DNA of 32,096 nt from Myxococcaceae bacterium. GTDB lineage: Bacteria; Myxococcota; Myxococcia; Myxococcales; Myxococcaceae. A model generated the notes under the pieces. The model had not been told where the DNA came from and searched no databases. It saw only the letters and a program-made list of their open reading frames with translations. How positions within the stretch are numbered: the first letter of the stretch is position 1; every line of letters begins with the position of its first letter. The DNA is taken from assembly GCA_019694575.1 (NCBI GenBank), contig JAIBBR010000055.1:1-32096 (forward strand), read 5' to 3'. Positions 24,820 through 31,860 of this stretch are shown here, piece by piece. Made by a program: the position numbers and the translations under genes.

Positions 24820-25356
24820 ATGACTCAACAGGTAGACGACAGCGGCCTCGTCGCCCGGGCGCGCCAAAAAGACGCGGCCGCGTTTACGGCATTGGTGCGC
24901 CGTCACTTGCGCGCTGCCATCGCCGTGGGAATTGCCGTGCTCAAAGACGCCACCGAAGCCGAAGACCTCGCGCAAGACGCTTTCACCGTGGCGTACCAAA
25001 ACCTCGCGCAGTGCCGTGACCCCGCGCACTTTGGCGCCTGGCTGCTCAGCATCGTGCGCAGCCGTGCACTGAACCGTCTGGCACAAAAACGCATTCGCGC
25101 GCCGCATGACATGGTGTTGGCCGAGCCCACCACGGCCAAAGAAGCCGAGCGCTTTGCCCTGCGCGAGCAGCTTTTGCAAAGCCTTGCACAGCTCACCGAA
25201 GTGCAGCGCGAAGTGGTGTTGCTGCATGATCTCGAGGCGTACAGCCACGCCGAAATCGCCGCGGCGCTGAACATGTCAGAGGTCAGCTCGCGTCAACACC
25301 TCTTCAACGCCCGCAAAATTCTGCGGCAGCTTCTTGAACCGAAAGGCCGGCCATGA
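24820..25356 (+). CDS. ECF-type RNA polymerase sigma factor (module 2)
   Basis: The 178-residue protein has sigma region 2 (ARQKDAAAFTALVRRHLRAA, EAEDLAQDAFTVAYQNL, GAWLLSIVRSRALNRL) and region 4 (LTEVQREVVLLHDLEAYSHA, then NMSEVSSRQHLFNARKILR). The next gene starts inside its stop codon (ATGA), and a periplasmic sensor-like gene follows with another ATGA overlap. The order sigma, one-helix membrane protein, CpxP/CnrX-like periplasmic protein resembles the CnrYXH nickel/cobalt-responsive system, though with a different gene order. The stimulus is not known from sequence. Confidence 0.9.
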   Translation: MTQQVDDSGLVARARQKDAAAFTALVRRHLRAAIAVGIAVLKDATEAEDLAQDAFTVAYQNLAQCRDPAHFGAWLLSIVRSRALNRLAQKRIRAPHDMVLAEPTTAKEAERFALREQLLQSLAQLTEVQREVVLLHDLEAYSHAEIAAALNMSEVSSRQHLFNARKILRQLLEPKGRP

Positions 25357-25682
25357 ACGACGACGACACACCTATCGACTTTTCGGCGTTGAACCCCGCG
25401 CGCGACAGCCAGCGCTGGGAACAGCTCATTGAGCGCGTCGCCACCTGCGCGATGAACGCGCCACCGCTGGTGAATTTACTTTGGTTGGCAATGGCCCGCA
25501 CCGGGCGGGGGCTCTTTGCTTTTTCTGCGGTGTTGGCGGTGTGCGCGTGGCTGCCGACATGGGTGCAAGGGCCGGCGGTCGAAAGCGTGCCCACTGAGCA
25601 CCCCATTGCTGAATGGGCGCGCCGCGGTGAAATTCCGCCTGATGCCGACGTGCTCGGGCTCTTGCAGGAGACATGGCGATGA
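25353..25682 (+). CDS. Small single-pass membrane protein, probable anti-sigma factor
   Basis: The 109-residue protein has an acidic cytoplasmic N-terminus (NDDDTPIDFSALNPARDSQR), one membrane segment at about 50-72 (GLFAFSAVLAVCAWLP) and a short outer tail with PPDADVLGLLQE. It overlaps the sigma gene by the four bases ATGA. Size, topology and position match one-helix anti-sigma factors such as CnrY. No zinc-binding cysteine set is present. The function is inferred only from context and topology. Confidence 0.7.
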   Translation: MNDDDTPIDFSALNPARDSQRWEQLIERVATCAMNAPPLVNLLWLAMARTGRGLFAFSAVLAVCAWLPTWVQGPAVESVPTEHPIAEWARRGEIPPDADVLGLLQETWR

Positions 25683-26080
25683 ACGCGAATGCTTCTCGTC
25701 GGGCCCAGCTGCTCTCGGGGCTGATTCTCTTGGGCGTCTTTCTCGCCGGAGCGGCCACTGGCGCAGGCGTGCTGTCATGGACGCGGGGGCCAGGGCCCCA
25801 TCACGGCCCCCACGGTGGGCCCGGGCATGGGCCGCCGTACCTGCGTGAATTACAGCTCACCGAAGCGCAGCGGGCCAAGGCCCAACCTCTTTTCGAGCAG
25901 CACCACCAAGCCATTGAAGCGGTGATGCGCGAGCGCTTCCCCCAGATTCGCGCGCTCAACGAAAAGCTCGAGACCGAGCTCAAGACGATGCTCACGGCAG
26001 AGCAAGCAAAGGCACTCGACGAGTGGAAAGCACGCGAAGCACAGCGAGCACCGCCTCAAGGTGGCCCGCCTTTTCCGTAA
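25679..26080 (+). CDS. CnrX/Spy/CpxP-like periplasmic heavy-metal sensor protein
   Basis: The 133-residue product has an N-terminal membrane or signal segment (LLSGLILLGVFLAGAATGAG), a His/Gly-rich stretch GPHHGPHGGPGHGPP that could bind metal, and a helical hairpin with two L-T-x-x-Q motifs (LTEAQRAKAQPLF and LTAEQAKALDEW) typical of the Spy/CpxP/Metal_resist family. GGAG at 25667-25670 is 8 bases before ATG 25679 but only 2 before ATG 25673. Together with the ATGA overlap this favours 25679. It probably senses a periplasmic ligand or misfolded protein and relieves the anti-sigma factor encoded just before it. The metal identity cannot be read from the sequence. Confidence 0.8.
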   Translation: MNANASRRAQLLSGLILLGVFLAGAATGAGVLSWTRGPGPHHGPHGGPGHGPPYLRELQLTEAQRAKAQPLFEQHHQAIEAVMRERFPQIRALNEKLETELKTMLTAEQAKALDEWKAREAQRAPPQGGPPFP

Positions 26081-26088
26081 CGATTGCA

Positions 26089-26116
26089 CCTAACGTTTTG
26101 CCAGGCACGCTGTCTT
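26089..26116 (+). promoter_or_regulatory. Candidate ECF promoter upstream of the exported dioxygenase
   Basis: CCTAACG (26089-26095) and GTCTTC (26112) are spaced by 16 bases, against 17 in the motif before sigma module 2. Surrounding bases also agree: TTGCC follows the first element and TTCTT follows the second. The site ends about 35 bases before the ATG. It suggests that the module 2 sigma factor also controls the dioxygenase gene. Confidence 0.35.
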
Positions 26117-26149
26117 CTTCTTTGCCGTTACCCTTTTCTTGGAGAACCG

Positions 26150-26977
26150 ATGCCCGCACCCAAGCCGTCGAAAATTCACCCTCTGCCCGAAGCCACCCGC
26201 CGTGATGCATTGAAAGTGTTTAGCGGAGGCGCGGGCGCACTGGCGCTCATCGCCTGCGGTGTCGCTCCGGGCACCACGCTCGATGGGGGAACAGGCGGAG
26301 GAACAGGCACCGGCGGTGGAAACACCGGCGCGGGGGGAGGTACAGCGGCCGGCGGCGGGGCCTCTGCTGGGGGCGGCACCGGCAGCAACCCCACCTGCCA
26401 AGAGATTGCCAGTGAGACGCTCGGGCCCTACCCCGACAAGGTGGGCATGTTGAACAACGCCATGTACGAGCGCAGCGACATTGCCGAAGGCAAAGCCGGC
26501 ACCGCGCTCGACGTGGTGCTTTCGCTCGTCAACACCAACGCGGCGTGCGCCGCCATCACCGGGGCCAAAGTCGTGGTGTGGCACTGCGATGCCGACGGGC
26601 ACTATTCAGAATATGCAGGCCAGCCCGGTTACGACGGCACCGGCACCACGTACATGCGCGGCGTGCAGGTGAGCGACAACAATGGGCAAGTCACTTTCAA
26701 AACGGTTTACCCCGGCTGGTACCCCGGCCGCGCCACCCACATTCACATCGAAGTTTTCGTCAATGGCACTTCGCGCAAGGTGACGCAGCTGGCGTTTCCC
26801 GAAACTGTCAACACCGCGGTGTACGCGCAAGGCGTGTACGCAAGCAAAGGCAGCAACCCGCAAACCAATGGCAACGACATGGTGTTTCAAGACAGCCTGG
26901 CTGACGAGCTGGCCACCGTGACGGGCAACGCCGCGACGGGTTACCTGGCGGCGCTCACCATTGGCGTCGACCTCTAA
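26150..26977 (+). CDS. Tat-exported lipoprotein with intradiol ring-cleavage dioxygenase domain
   Basis: GGAGA five bases upstream selects the ATG at 26150. Residues 16-26 (TRRDALKVFSG) form a twin-arginine motif, followed by a hydrophobic stretch and a lipobox L-I-A-C (Cys36). A Gly/Thr-rich linker runs from about 45 to 79. The catalytic domain (about 81-275) has the intradiol ligands: Tyr152 in VWHCDADGHYSEY, Tyr191 in YPGWYPGRATHIHIEVF, and His197 and His199. It would hold non-haem Fe(III) and cleave a catechol-like ring or related substrate outside the inner membrane. Folding in the cytoplasm before Tat export would suit a metalloenzyme. It follows the sensor gene after 69 bp with its own ECF-like promoter. 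The substrate is unknown; a non-catechol role is possible. Confidence 0.85.
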   Translation: MPAPKPSKIHPLPEATRRDALKVFSGGAGALALIACGVAPGTTLDGGTGGGTGTGGGNTGAGGGTAAGGGASAGGGTGSNPTCQEIASETLGPYPDKVGMLNNAMYERSDIAEGKAGTALDVVLSLVNTNAACAAITGAKVVVWHCDADGHYSEYAGQPGYDGTGTTYMRGVQVSDNNGQVTFKTVYPGWYPGRATHIHIEVFVNGTSRKVTQLAFPETVNTAVYAQGVYASKGSNPQTNGNDMVFQDSLADELATVTGNAATGYLAALTIGVDL

Positions 26978-27378
26978 CGTTGGTGAAGACGGAAATTGAG
27001 CGTTCATGAAGCCGCGAAAGCCTTCAAGGTGGCGTTTGACGCGCGCCGAAAGTGAGCGCCCCGAATTTTTGCGAGAGGTTCGTTAAACGGCGCACATGAG
27101 GTGTGCATGGCTTCACACACCTTCGGTAGCCGTTCCGCCGCTCCATTTCGCATTACTCTGCCCCCGCGCGAGCTCGTCTCCGTCAGGTCTTGAGGGGCCG
27201 AGGCTTTAAAAAAAGGCGAATCAATCAGCTCGAGCCAAGAGCGGCGAAGGCGACACGACGCACCAATCGCCCCTCTCTCTCACCCAAGCTCATAAGGAGC
27301 GCTTTGCTCCCGTCGAAGCAGCTGACGGTTTTTGTGCGCTTGACGAAGTGACGCGGCTGCCACAGGTTAGTCAGACGC
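26978..27378. other. Intergenic region, probably with the promoter for sigma module 3
   Basis: About 400 bp hold no recognised gene. A 26-codon plus-strand frame (27006-27086, MKPRKPSRWRLTRAESERPE) has no clear ribosome binding site and no known relatives. A hairpin GGAGCGCTTTGCTCC lies at about 27297-27311 without a following T-run. A purine-rich A7 tract occurs near 27209. TTGACG near 27343 could be a -35 element for the next gene, but no matching -10 is obvious. Confidence 0.45.
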
Positions 27379-27972
27379 GTGCGCACCGAGAACGACGATT
27401 CGCAGTTGCTCGAAAAGGCGCTGGCCAAAGACAACGCCGCGTTCGCAGAGCTGGTGCGCCGCTACCGCGACCCGGTCTACGGCCTGGCGCTGCGCATGAC
27501 GCGCTCTGAAGCCGACGCCGCCGAAGTGACGCAAGACGCGTTTCTCGCCGCCTACCGGCATTTGTCTGAAATTCGAACTGACCAGGCTTTCGGCGCCTGG
27601 GTGCACCGCATCGCCGCCAACCAGGCGTTGATGAAACTGCGTCACCGCAAGGTGGTGGCCAACGTCGAGGCGCCGCTGCCCACGCCCGAATTCAATGAGC
27701 GCGGCTCGCTGGTCGAAGAAGTGGCCGACTGGAACCCCACCGCCTTGGAGCAGTCGCTCGATGCTGAGCTGGGTAAGGCTATCTCCCACGCGGCCGATGA
27801 GCTGCCCGAGGAGTACCGCCAAGTTTTCTTGCTCAAAGACGTGGAAGACTTAACCTACGAGCAAATAGCCGAAATTACTGGCGATTCTGTGCCAGCTATC
27901 AAGAGCCGGCTCCATCGCGCCCGGTTAGCGATGCGCGCCGCTATCGACCGTTTCTATCTGGAGCGCGAATGA
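27379..27972 (+). CDS. ECF-type RNA polymerase sigma factor (module 3, RpoE-like)
   Basis: The 197-residue protein starts at GTG 27379 and carries a standard RpoE-like arrangement. Region 2 is DNAAFAELVRRYRDPVYGLA, SEADAAEVTQDAFLAAYRHL and GAWVHRIAANQALMKLRHRK. An acidic linker follows, and region 4 is LPEEYRQVFLLKDVEDLTYE, then GDSVPAIKSRLHRARLAMR. The next gene, 49 bp on, encodes a zinc-finger anti-sigma factor. No strong ribosome binding site precedes the GTG. It is not closely similar to the sigma factors of modules 1 and 2 at the region 4 helix, so different promoters are expected. Confidence 0.9.
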   Translation: MRTENDDSQLLEKALAKDNAAFAELVRRYRDPVYGLALRMTRSEADAAEVTQDAFLAAYRHLSEIRTDQAFGAWVHRIAANQALMKLRHRKVVANVEAPLPTPEFNERGSLVEEVADWNPTALEQSLDAELGKAISHAADELPEEYRQVFLLKDVEDLTYEQIAEITGDSVPAIKSRLHRARLAMRAAIDRFYLERE

Positions 27973-28021
27973 TAGCCTTGAAACCCATGCGGCTCCCAAG
28001 CATCTAAATGGCGGCCGACTC

Positions 28022-28258
28022 ATGAACACGTGCAAAGACACCCTAGAACTCTTGAGGGGCTATCTCGACGGCGATTTGAAGCCTGACGAGCGCACGGCAT
28101 TGGAAAAACACCTGGGGGCCTGCTCGCCCTGTGTCGATTTTTTAAACCAGTACAAGCGCACGCCGTCGCTGTGCAAAAAGGCGCTCGCAGCGAAGATGCC
28201 TCGCGAGTTGGCTGATCAACTCGATGCCTTCTTGAAGAAACACCTGGCAAACGAGTAG
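28022..28258 (+). CDS. Soluble ZAS-type zinc-finger anti-sigma factor
   Basis: The 78-residue protein has the zinc-binding anti-sigma signature C4-x25-H30-x3-C34-x2-C37 (MNTCKDTLEL, then ALEKHLGACSPCVDFL), as in RsrA/ChrR-type proteins (zf-HC2). No membrane segment follows, so it is probably cytoplasmic and sequesters the sigma factor encoded immediately upstream. Extra cysteine at about 51 (SLCKKAL) could contribute to redox or metal sensing. Zinc binding is inferred from the motif. Confidence 0.85.
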   Translation: MNTCKDTLELLRGYLDGDLKPDERTALEKHLGACSPCVDFLNQYKRTPSLCKKALAAKMPRELADQLDAFLKKHLANE

Positions 28259-28280
28259 AGCGTCGTTCTTTCGACCCTCT

Positions 28281-29168
28281 ATGTGGCCTGATCTCGAATC
28301 GGTTCATTGCTTTGACATGGCTGCGCGCCTGCTCAACTTTCGCGCCGCCGCCAAGCAAGTGTTTTTGTCACCCGCGGCCTTCAGCGACCGCATTCGCCGA
28401 CTTGAAGACCAACTCGGCGCTCCGCTCTTCGTGCGCTCGACGCGCAAAGTGGTGCTGACCGAAACCGGCGAACAGCTGCTGCCCCAAGCGCGGCGCATGC
28501 TCGAAAACGCGCAGGCACTCACCCGCCCCGCCGCACGAGGGCCTCTGCCGTACGAGCTGACGTTGGGTACACGCTACGAGCTCGGTCTCTCGTGGCTTTT
28601 GCCGGCCCTGTCGCAGCTTGAAAAACAACAGCCGCACCGCACCGTGCACCTGCACTTCGCCGACAGCGCCGAGCTGATTTCAGGGTTGAAGCGCGGCACC
28701 GTCGATTGCGCGGTGAGCAGCACGCGGCTGTTAGACCCTTCACTGCGTTACGTGTTGCTCCACGAAGAGCAGTACCAATTCGTGGCGTCTCCAAAGCTGC
28801 TGCAGACGAAACAGCTCCATACGCCCGCCCAGGCGTCGGCACACACCCTGCTCGACCTCAGCCACGAGCTGCCGCTGTTTCATTACTTTCTCGACGCCCG
28901 GCCGCGTGACGAGAAGTGGGCTTTCGCTCGCGTGCACCACCTGGGCACCATTTCAGCCGTACGCCAACGCGCGTTAGAAGGCGCCGGCGTGGCGGTGCTG
29001 CCCAAATATTTCATTCGCGAAGCCGTGCGCGACGGCTCGCTCAAACCGCTGCTGCGCACAACGCAGACATTGTCTGATTACTTTCGCCTGCTTTGGCACA
29101 AAGACCACCCGCGGCAGCCCGCGCTCGAGCAACTGGGCAACGAGCTGCGGCAATTGCCCATTCGGTAA
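28281..29168 (+). CDS. LysR-family transcriptional regulator
   Basis: The 295-residue protein has the LysR winged helix in the first 65 residues (FDMAARLLNFRAAAKQVFLS, PAAFSDRIRRLEDQLGAPLF, VRSTRKVVLTETGEQLL). A periplasmic-binding-protein-like effector domain follows to the C-terminus (DSAELISGLKRGTVDCAVSS, GAGVAVLPKYFIRE). It binds DNA as a dimer or tetramer and responds to a small ligand. It ends 6 bp before the CstA gene on the same strand, so co-transcription and control of that transporter are likely but not shown. It begins 22 bp after the zinc-finger anti-sigma gene, which may place it in the same transcript. Confidence 0.92.
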   Translation: MWPDLESVHCFDMAARLLNFRAAAKQVFLSPAAFSDRIRRLEDQLGAPLFVRSTRKVVLTETGEQLLPQARRMLENAQALTRPAARGPLPYELTLGTRYELGLSWLLPALSQLEKQQPHRTVHLHFADSAELISGLKRGTVDCAVSSTRLLDPSLRYVLLHEEQYQFVASPKLLQTKQLHTPAQASAHTLLDLSHELPLFHYFLDARPRDEKWAFARVHHLGTISAVRQRALEGAGVAVLPKYFIREAVRDGSLKPLLRTTQTLSDYFRLLWHKDHPRQPALEQLGNELRQLPIR

Positions 29169-29174
29169 ACGCTG

Positions 29175-30866
29175 ATGCTCTCACTGCCTCTGATTGCGCT
29201 CGCTGTGATGGTGCTGTTGGCGCTGGGTTACCGCTTCTATGGCGGCTTCATTTCTCGGCAGTACGCGCTCGATGACAACGCGGCGACACCAGCGCACCGG
29301 CATGAAGACGGCGTCGACTTCGTGCCCACCCGGCCGTTCTCGCTGCTCGGCCAGCACTTCTCGGCCATCGCCGCCGCAGGGCCCATTGCCGGGCCCATTC
29401 TCGCGGCCAAGCAGTTCGGGTGGTTGCCTGCCCTGTTGTGGATAGCCCTGGGCGTCGTCTTCATTGGCGCGGTGCATGACTTTTCGGCCCTTGTCGCTTC
29501 GGTGCGGCACGGAGGTAAGTCGATTGCAGAAGTGGTGAAAGCGAACTTGGGGCCCAAAGCCGGCGTGTCGATGCTGGCCTTCATTTGGGTGGCGCTGATT
29601 TACGTGATTGTCGCGTTCACCGATGTCACCGCCTCGACGTTCGTCGCCAAAGACCCTGACTTGGCGGGCATTGCCTTTGACTTCAATCAAGGTGGAGCAG
29701 TGGCCGCGGCATCGACGCTCTATTTGGCGCTGGCGATTGTGCTCGGCCTGGTCGACCGGTACTTAAAACCACCGCTGTGGTTGTCGACGGTCATTTTTGT
29801 GCCCCTCACGTTGGCCGCTGTTTGGGCCGGCACGCTGCTTTCTACCGTGCTGCAGGCCACGCCTCTGGTGTGGGGCATGGTTATTTTGGCCTATTGCTTC
29901 GTGGCTTCGCTTTCGCCGATGTGGCTGCTTCTGCAACCGCGCGGGTACTTGGGCGGCTTCGTGCTTTACCTGGCGTTGGCCATCGGCACGCTGGGCATTT
30001 TTTTCGGCGGCTTTGAAGTGAAGCAAGAAGCCTTCAAGGGGTTTTCGACTCCAGGTAACAGCGGTCTGCTCTTTCCGTTTCTCTTCGTCACCATTGCCTG
30101 CGGCGCCTGCAGCGGTTTTCATGGGCTGGTGTGCTCGGGCACGACTTCGAAGCAGATTGACAAAGAGTCGCACTGCCACCCGGTTGGTTTCGGAGCGATG
30201 TTGCTCGAGGGTTTCGTGGCGGTGATTGCGCTCGCCACGGTGATGATAGCGGCGCCGTCAGAACTGGCCGGCAAAGGCCCCGGCACGCTCTACAGCATTG
30301 GGTTGGGTCGCTTCTTCAGCGTGCTGATTGGTGAACAGCATTTGCCCTTTGCCATCACCTTTGGAGCGATGGCGTTTTCGACGTTTGTCTTCGACACGTT
30401 GGACGTTTCGACGCGCTTGGGGCGTTACATTTTGCAGGAGCTGTTTGGGTGGAAGTCACGGCTTTCGAGTGTGGGCGCGACGTTGCTGACAGTGGCGGTG
30501 CCAGCGGTTTTCATTTGGGTGGCCAAGGCAGGCGCATGGCAGAGCTTTTGGATGCTCTTCGGCACCAGTAACCAACTGCTCGCCGCGCTGTCGCTGCTCG
30601 GTATCAGCGTGTGGTTGAAGAAGTTGGGCAAGCGGTATTGGTACACCTTCGTGCCGATGATCTTCGTGTCGGCGATTACCGTGACGTCACTGGTGCTGCA
30701 TATTCGCGACGGTTTTTTCGGGCCTGAAGTGACTGCGCTCGGGTGGGTGAATGCCGGAGTGGCGGTGGTGCTGCTCGCGCTCGCCAGCTCGTTGTGGGTG
30801 ACGGGCGTTCGGGTGCTGATGCAGCCGGTGGTGACTGCTGTGGCGGCCGAGCCTGTCGCGGGGTGA
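29175..30866 (+). CDS. cstA: CstA-family carbon starvation / peptide or pyruvate transporter
   Basis: The 563-residue, highly hydrophobic protein belongs to the CstA/BtsT family. The conserved start YRFYGGFISRQYALDD, FSAIAAAGPIAGPILAAKQF, VHDFSALVASVRHGGKSIAE, and the loop GACSGFHGLVCSGTTSKQI are all present, with about 14 or more membrane segments. It is shorter than E. coli CstA (about 700 residues), as in many other bacteria. The family imports small carbon sources such as peptides or pyruvate in exchange for or with protons when nutrients are low. The start at 29175 is 6 bp after the LysR stop. The substrate in this organism is unknown. Confidence 0.93.
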   Translation: MLSLPLIALAVMVLLALGYRFYGGFISRQYALDDNAATPAHRHEDGVDFVPTRPFSLLGQHFSAIAAAGPIAGPILAAKQFGWLPALLWIALGVVFIGAVHDFSALVASVRHGGKSIAEVVKANLGPKAGVSMLAFIWVALIYVIVAFTDVTASTFVAKDPDLAGIAFDFNQGGAVAAASTLYLALAIVLGLVDRYLKPPLWLSTVIFVPLTLAAVWAGTLLSTVLQATPLVWGMVILAYCFVASLSPMWLLLQPRGYLGGFVLYLALAIGTLGIFFGGFEVKQEAFKGFSTPGNSGLLFPFLFVTIACGACSGFHGLVCSGTTSKQIDKESHCHPVGFGAMLLEGFVAVIALATVMIAAPSELAGKGPGTLYSIGLGRFFSVLIGEQHLPFAITFGAMAFSTFVFDTLDVSTRLGRYILQELFGWKSRLSSVGATLLTVAVPAVFIWVAKAGAWQSFWMLFGTSNQLLAALSLLGISVWLKKLGKRYWYTFVPMIFVSAITVTSLVLHIRDGFFGPEVTALGWVNAGVAVVLLALASSLWVTGVRVLMQPVVTAVAAEPVAG

Positions 30867-30980
30867 TTTCGTGGCAGGGCTTTTAAGGGGCGAGCCGGGG
30901 TCGTTTTGCGCGGCGGGTTGCCGTCGTGAGGCCGTGCTCGGGCGATTTCGCGACGCGGTTTTCGTTCAGTTGCGGACAGT

Positions 30981-31020
30981 GGGTCAGTTTGGGTACTTGC
31001 GCGGGTACACGAATTGACCC
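30981..31020. repeat. Imperfect inverted repeat, possible IS end
   Basis: GGGTCAGTTTGGGTAC (30981-30996) faces GGGTACACGAATTGACCC (31003-31020), with 12 of 16 paired positions. ACAG and CTGT a few bases further out also match. It could be a relic of an insertion-sequence end, since it lies just before an IS91-family remnant, or a hairpin at the end of the cstA transcript. The identity is not established. Confidence 0.4.
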
Positions 31021-31060
31021 AGCACCCTGTTGTCAGCCTGCAGGGTAGCTTGGAGGTGCG

Positions 31061-31183
31061 ATGCTCTCGCCTCACAGCGCGGCGCGTACGGTGGTGGCCT
31101 TCAGCTGCAAGGGGCGTGGGTGGCGCCCTTTCTGTACCGCCCGACGCTCCGTCGAAACGGGAGCCCACCTTGAAGCAGTACTA
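31061..31183 (+). pseudogene. IS91-family transposase remnant
   Basis: The plus-strand frame has GGAGG at 31052-31056 before an ATG at 31061. It reads VVAFSCKGRGWRPFCTARRS followed by VETGAHLEAVL. This is the zinc-binding region of IS91-type (Y2) transposases, usually CKGRGFCPSC followed by an RR and an ETAAHL-like segment. Only about 35 residues match. The first Cys of CPSC has become Arg, and the match stops near 31183. The relaxase-like catalytic domain is absent, so this is debris of a former element. It overlaps no other gene, although the frame continues in antisense over the Hint gene. Confidence 0.7.
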
Positions 31184-31218
31184 ACCAGTGATGGTACTTC
31201 ACGATATTCAGTGAGTGA

Positions 31219-31860
31219 TCACGGGCCAGCGTCTGACGTACCGGCATCGGCGGCGCAGTCAACACAGGTTGCAGAGCTACCGCCGCCAGAACACTGGACA
31301 CGCCCTTGGCCGCCGTTCTGACAGGTACATGTCTCGTTGTTCATGGTGGGTTGTCGGTCGGGCAAATAACAGAGCGCAGGATTTTGCTTGTTGTGCACGA
31401 GCACATCGTTTGCGATGAAGTTGTGCAATTCGTGATCGACTGTCAGATCAAAAACTTCGTGCACCCCAGCAAACGTCGAAACCTGCTCCACCGTGACTGG
31501 AATGACGCCCTCCGCGACTACCCTAAGAAGATGTGTCTTCTCGCCGAGCGCCCAGTCGCCGGCAGGTGCCCACTGCCGAGAAATAGGGCAGTAAAGTGGA
31601 TGATCACTGGTGGCCAGCAACTCAAGCCCGGCATAGCTGAGGCGTACGCATTCACGGTGAGCACTGCGGGTAGTCGAAACCGTTGCGGTCACGAGCTGAC
31701 CAGAATTGGGATCGACGCACAAAATCTGGTCTCCCTCTTCAACTTCCTCAATTTGACGATCTCCGCCTGGAGTTCGCACCCTGCTACCCCGAGCAATGCA
31801 GGACGTTGGGCCACAAGCCAGTGCACCGACTAAGGAAGTACCTGCCAAAAGCTTCTTCAC
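31219..31860 (-). CDS. Lipoprotein with an intein-like Hint (hedgehog/intein) domain and Cys-rich tail
   Basis: The 213-residue protein starts at GTG 31860, with GAGGT five bases upstream. Residues 1-16 (MKKLLAGTSLVGALAC) are a lipoprotein signal with Cys16. Residues 21-157 form a complete Hint domain: Cys21 in CIARGSRVRTPGG, block B TSDHPL (Thr84 and His87), and the C-terminal block NFIANDVLVHN ending His156-Asn157. The +1 residue is Lys158, not Cys/Ser/Thr, as in bacterial intein-like (BIL) domains. A 56-residue tail with six cysteines and a Gly/Ser-rich part follows. Hint domains self-cleave or splice through a thioester at the first Cys and Asn cyclisation. Here the N-extein after signal removal would be only CGPTS. 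The role is unknown. Confidence 0.82.
   Translation of the reverse strand: MKKLLAGTSLVGALACGPTSCIARGSRVRTPGGDRQIEEVEEGDQILCVDPNSGQLVTATVSTTRSAHRECVRLSYAGLELLATSDHPLYCPISRQWAPAGDWALGEKTHLLRVVAEGVIPVTVEQVSTFAGVHEVFDLTVDHELHNFIANDVLVHNKQNPALCYLPDRQPTMNNETCTCQNGGQGRVQCSGGGSSATCVDCAADAGTSDAGP

Noticed and set aside
26971-27006. A third TAACG promoter-like motif after the dioxygenase gene
   Set aside because: TAACG here is part of the gene's own stop codon context, and no GTCT element follows at 16-17 bases.
27006-27086. 26-codon open frame after the dioxygenase
   Set aside because: Too short to judge, no convincing ribosome binding site and no recognisable similarity.
27297-27311. Hairpin GGAGCGCTTTGCTCC as an intrinsic terminator
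   Set aside because: No T-run follows and there is no gene end nearby; the short palindrome may be chance in GC-rich DNA.
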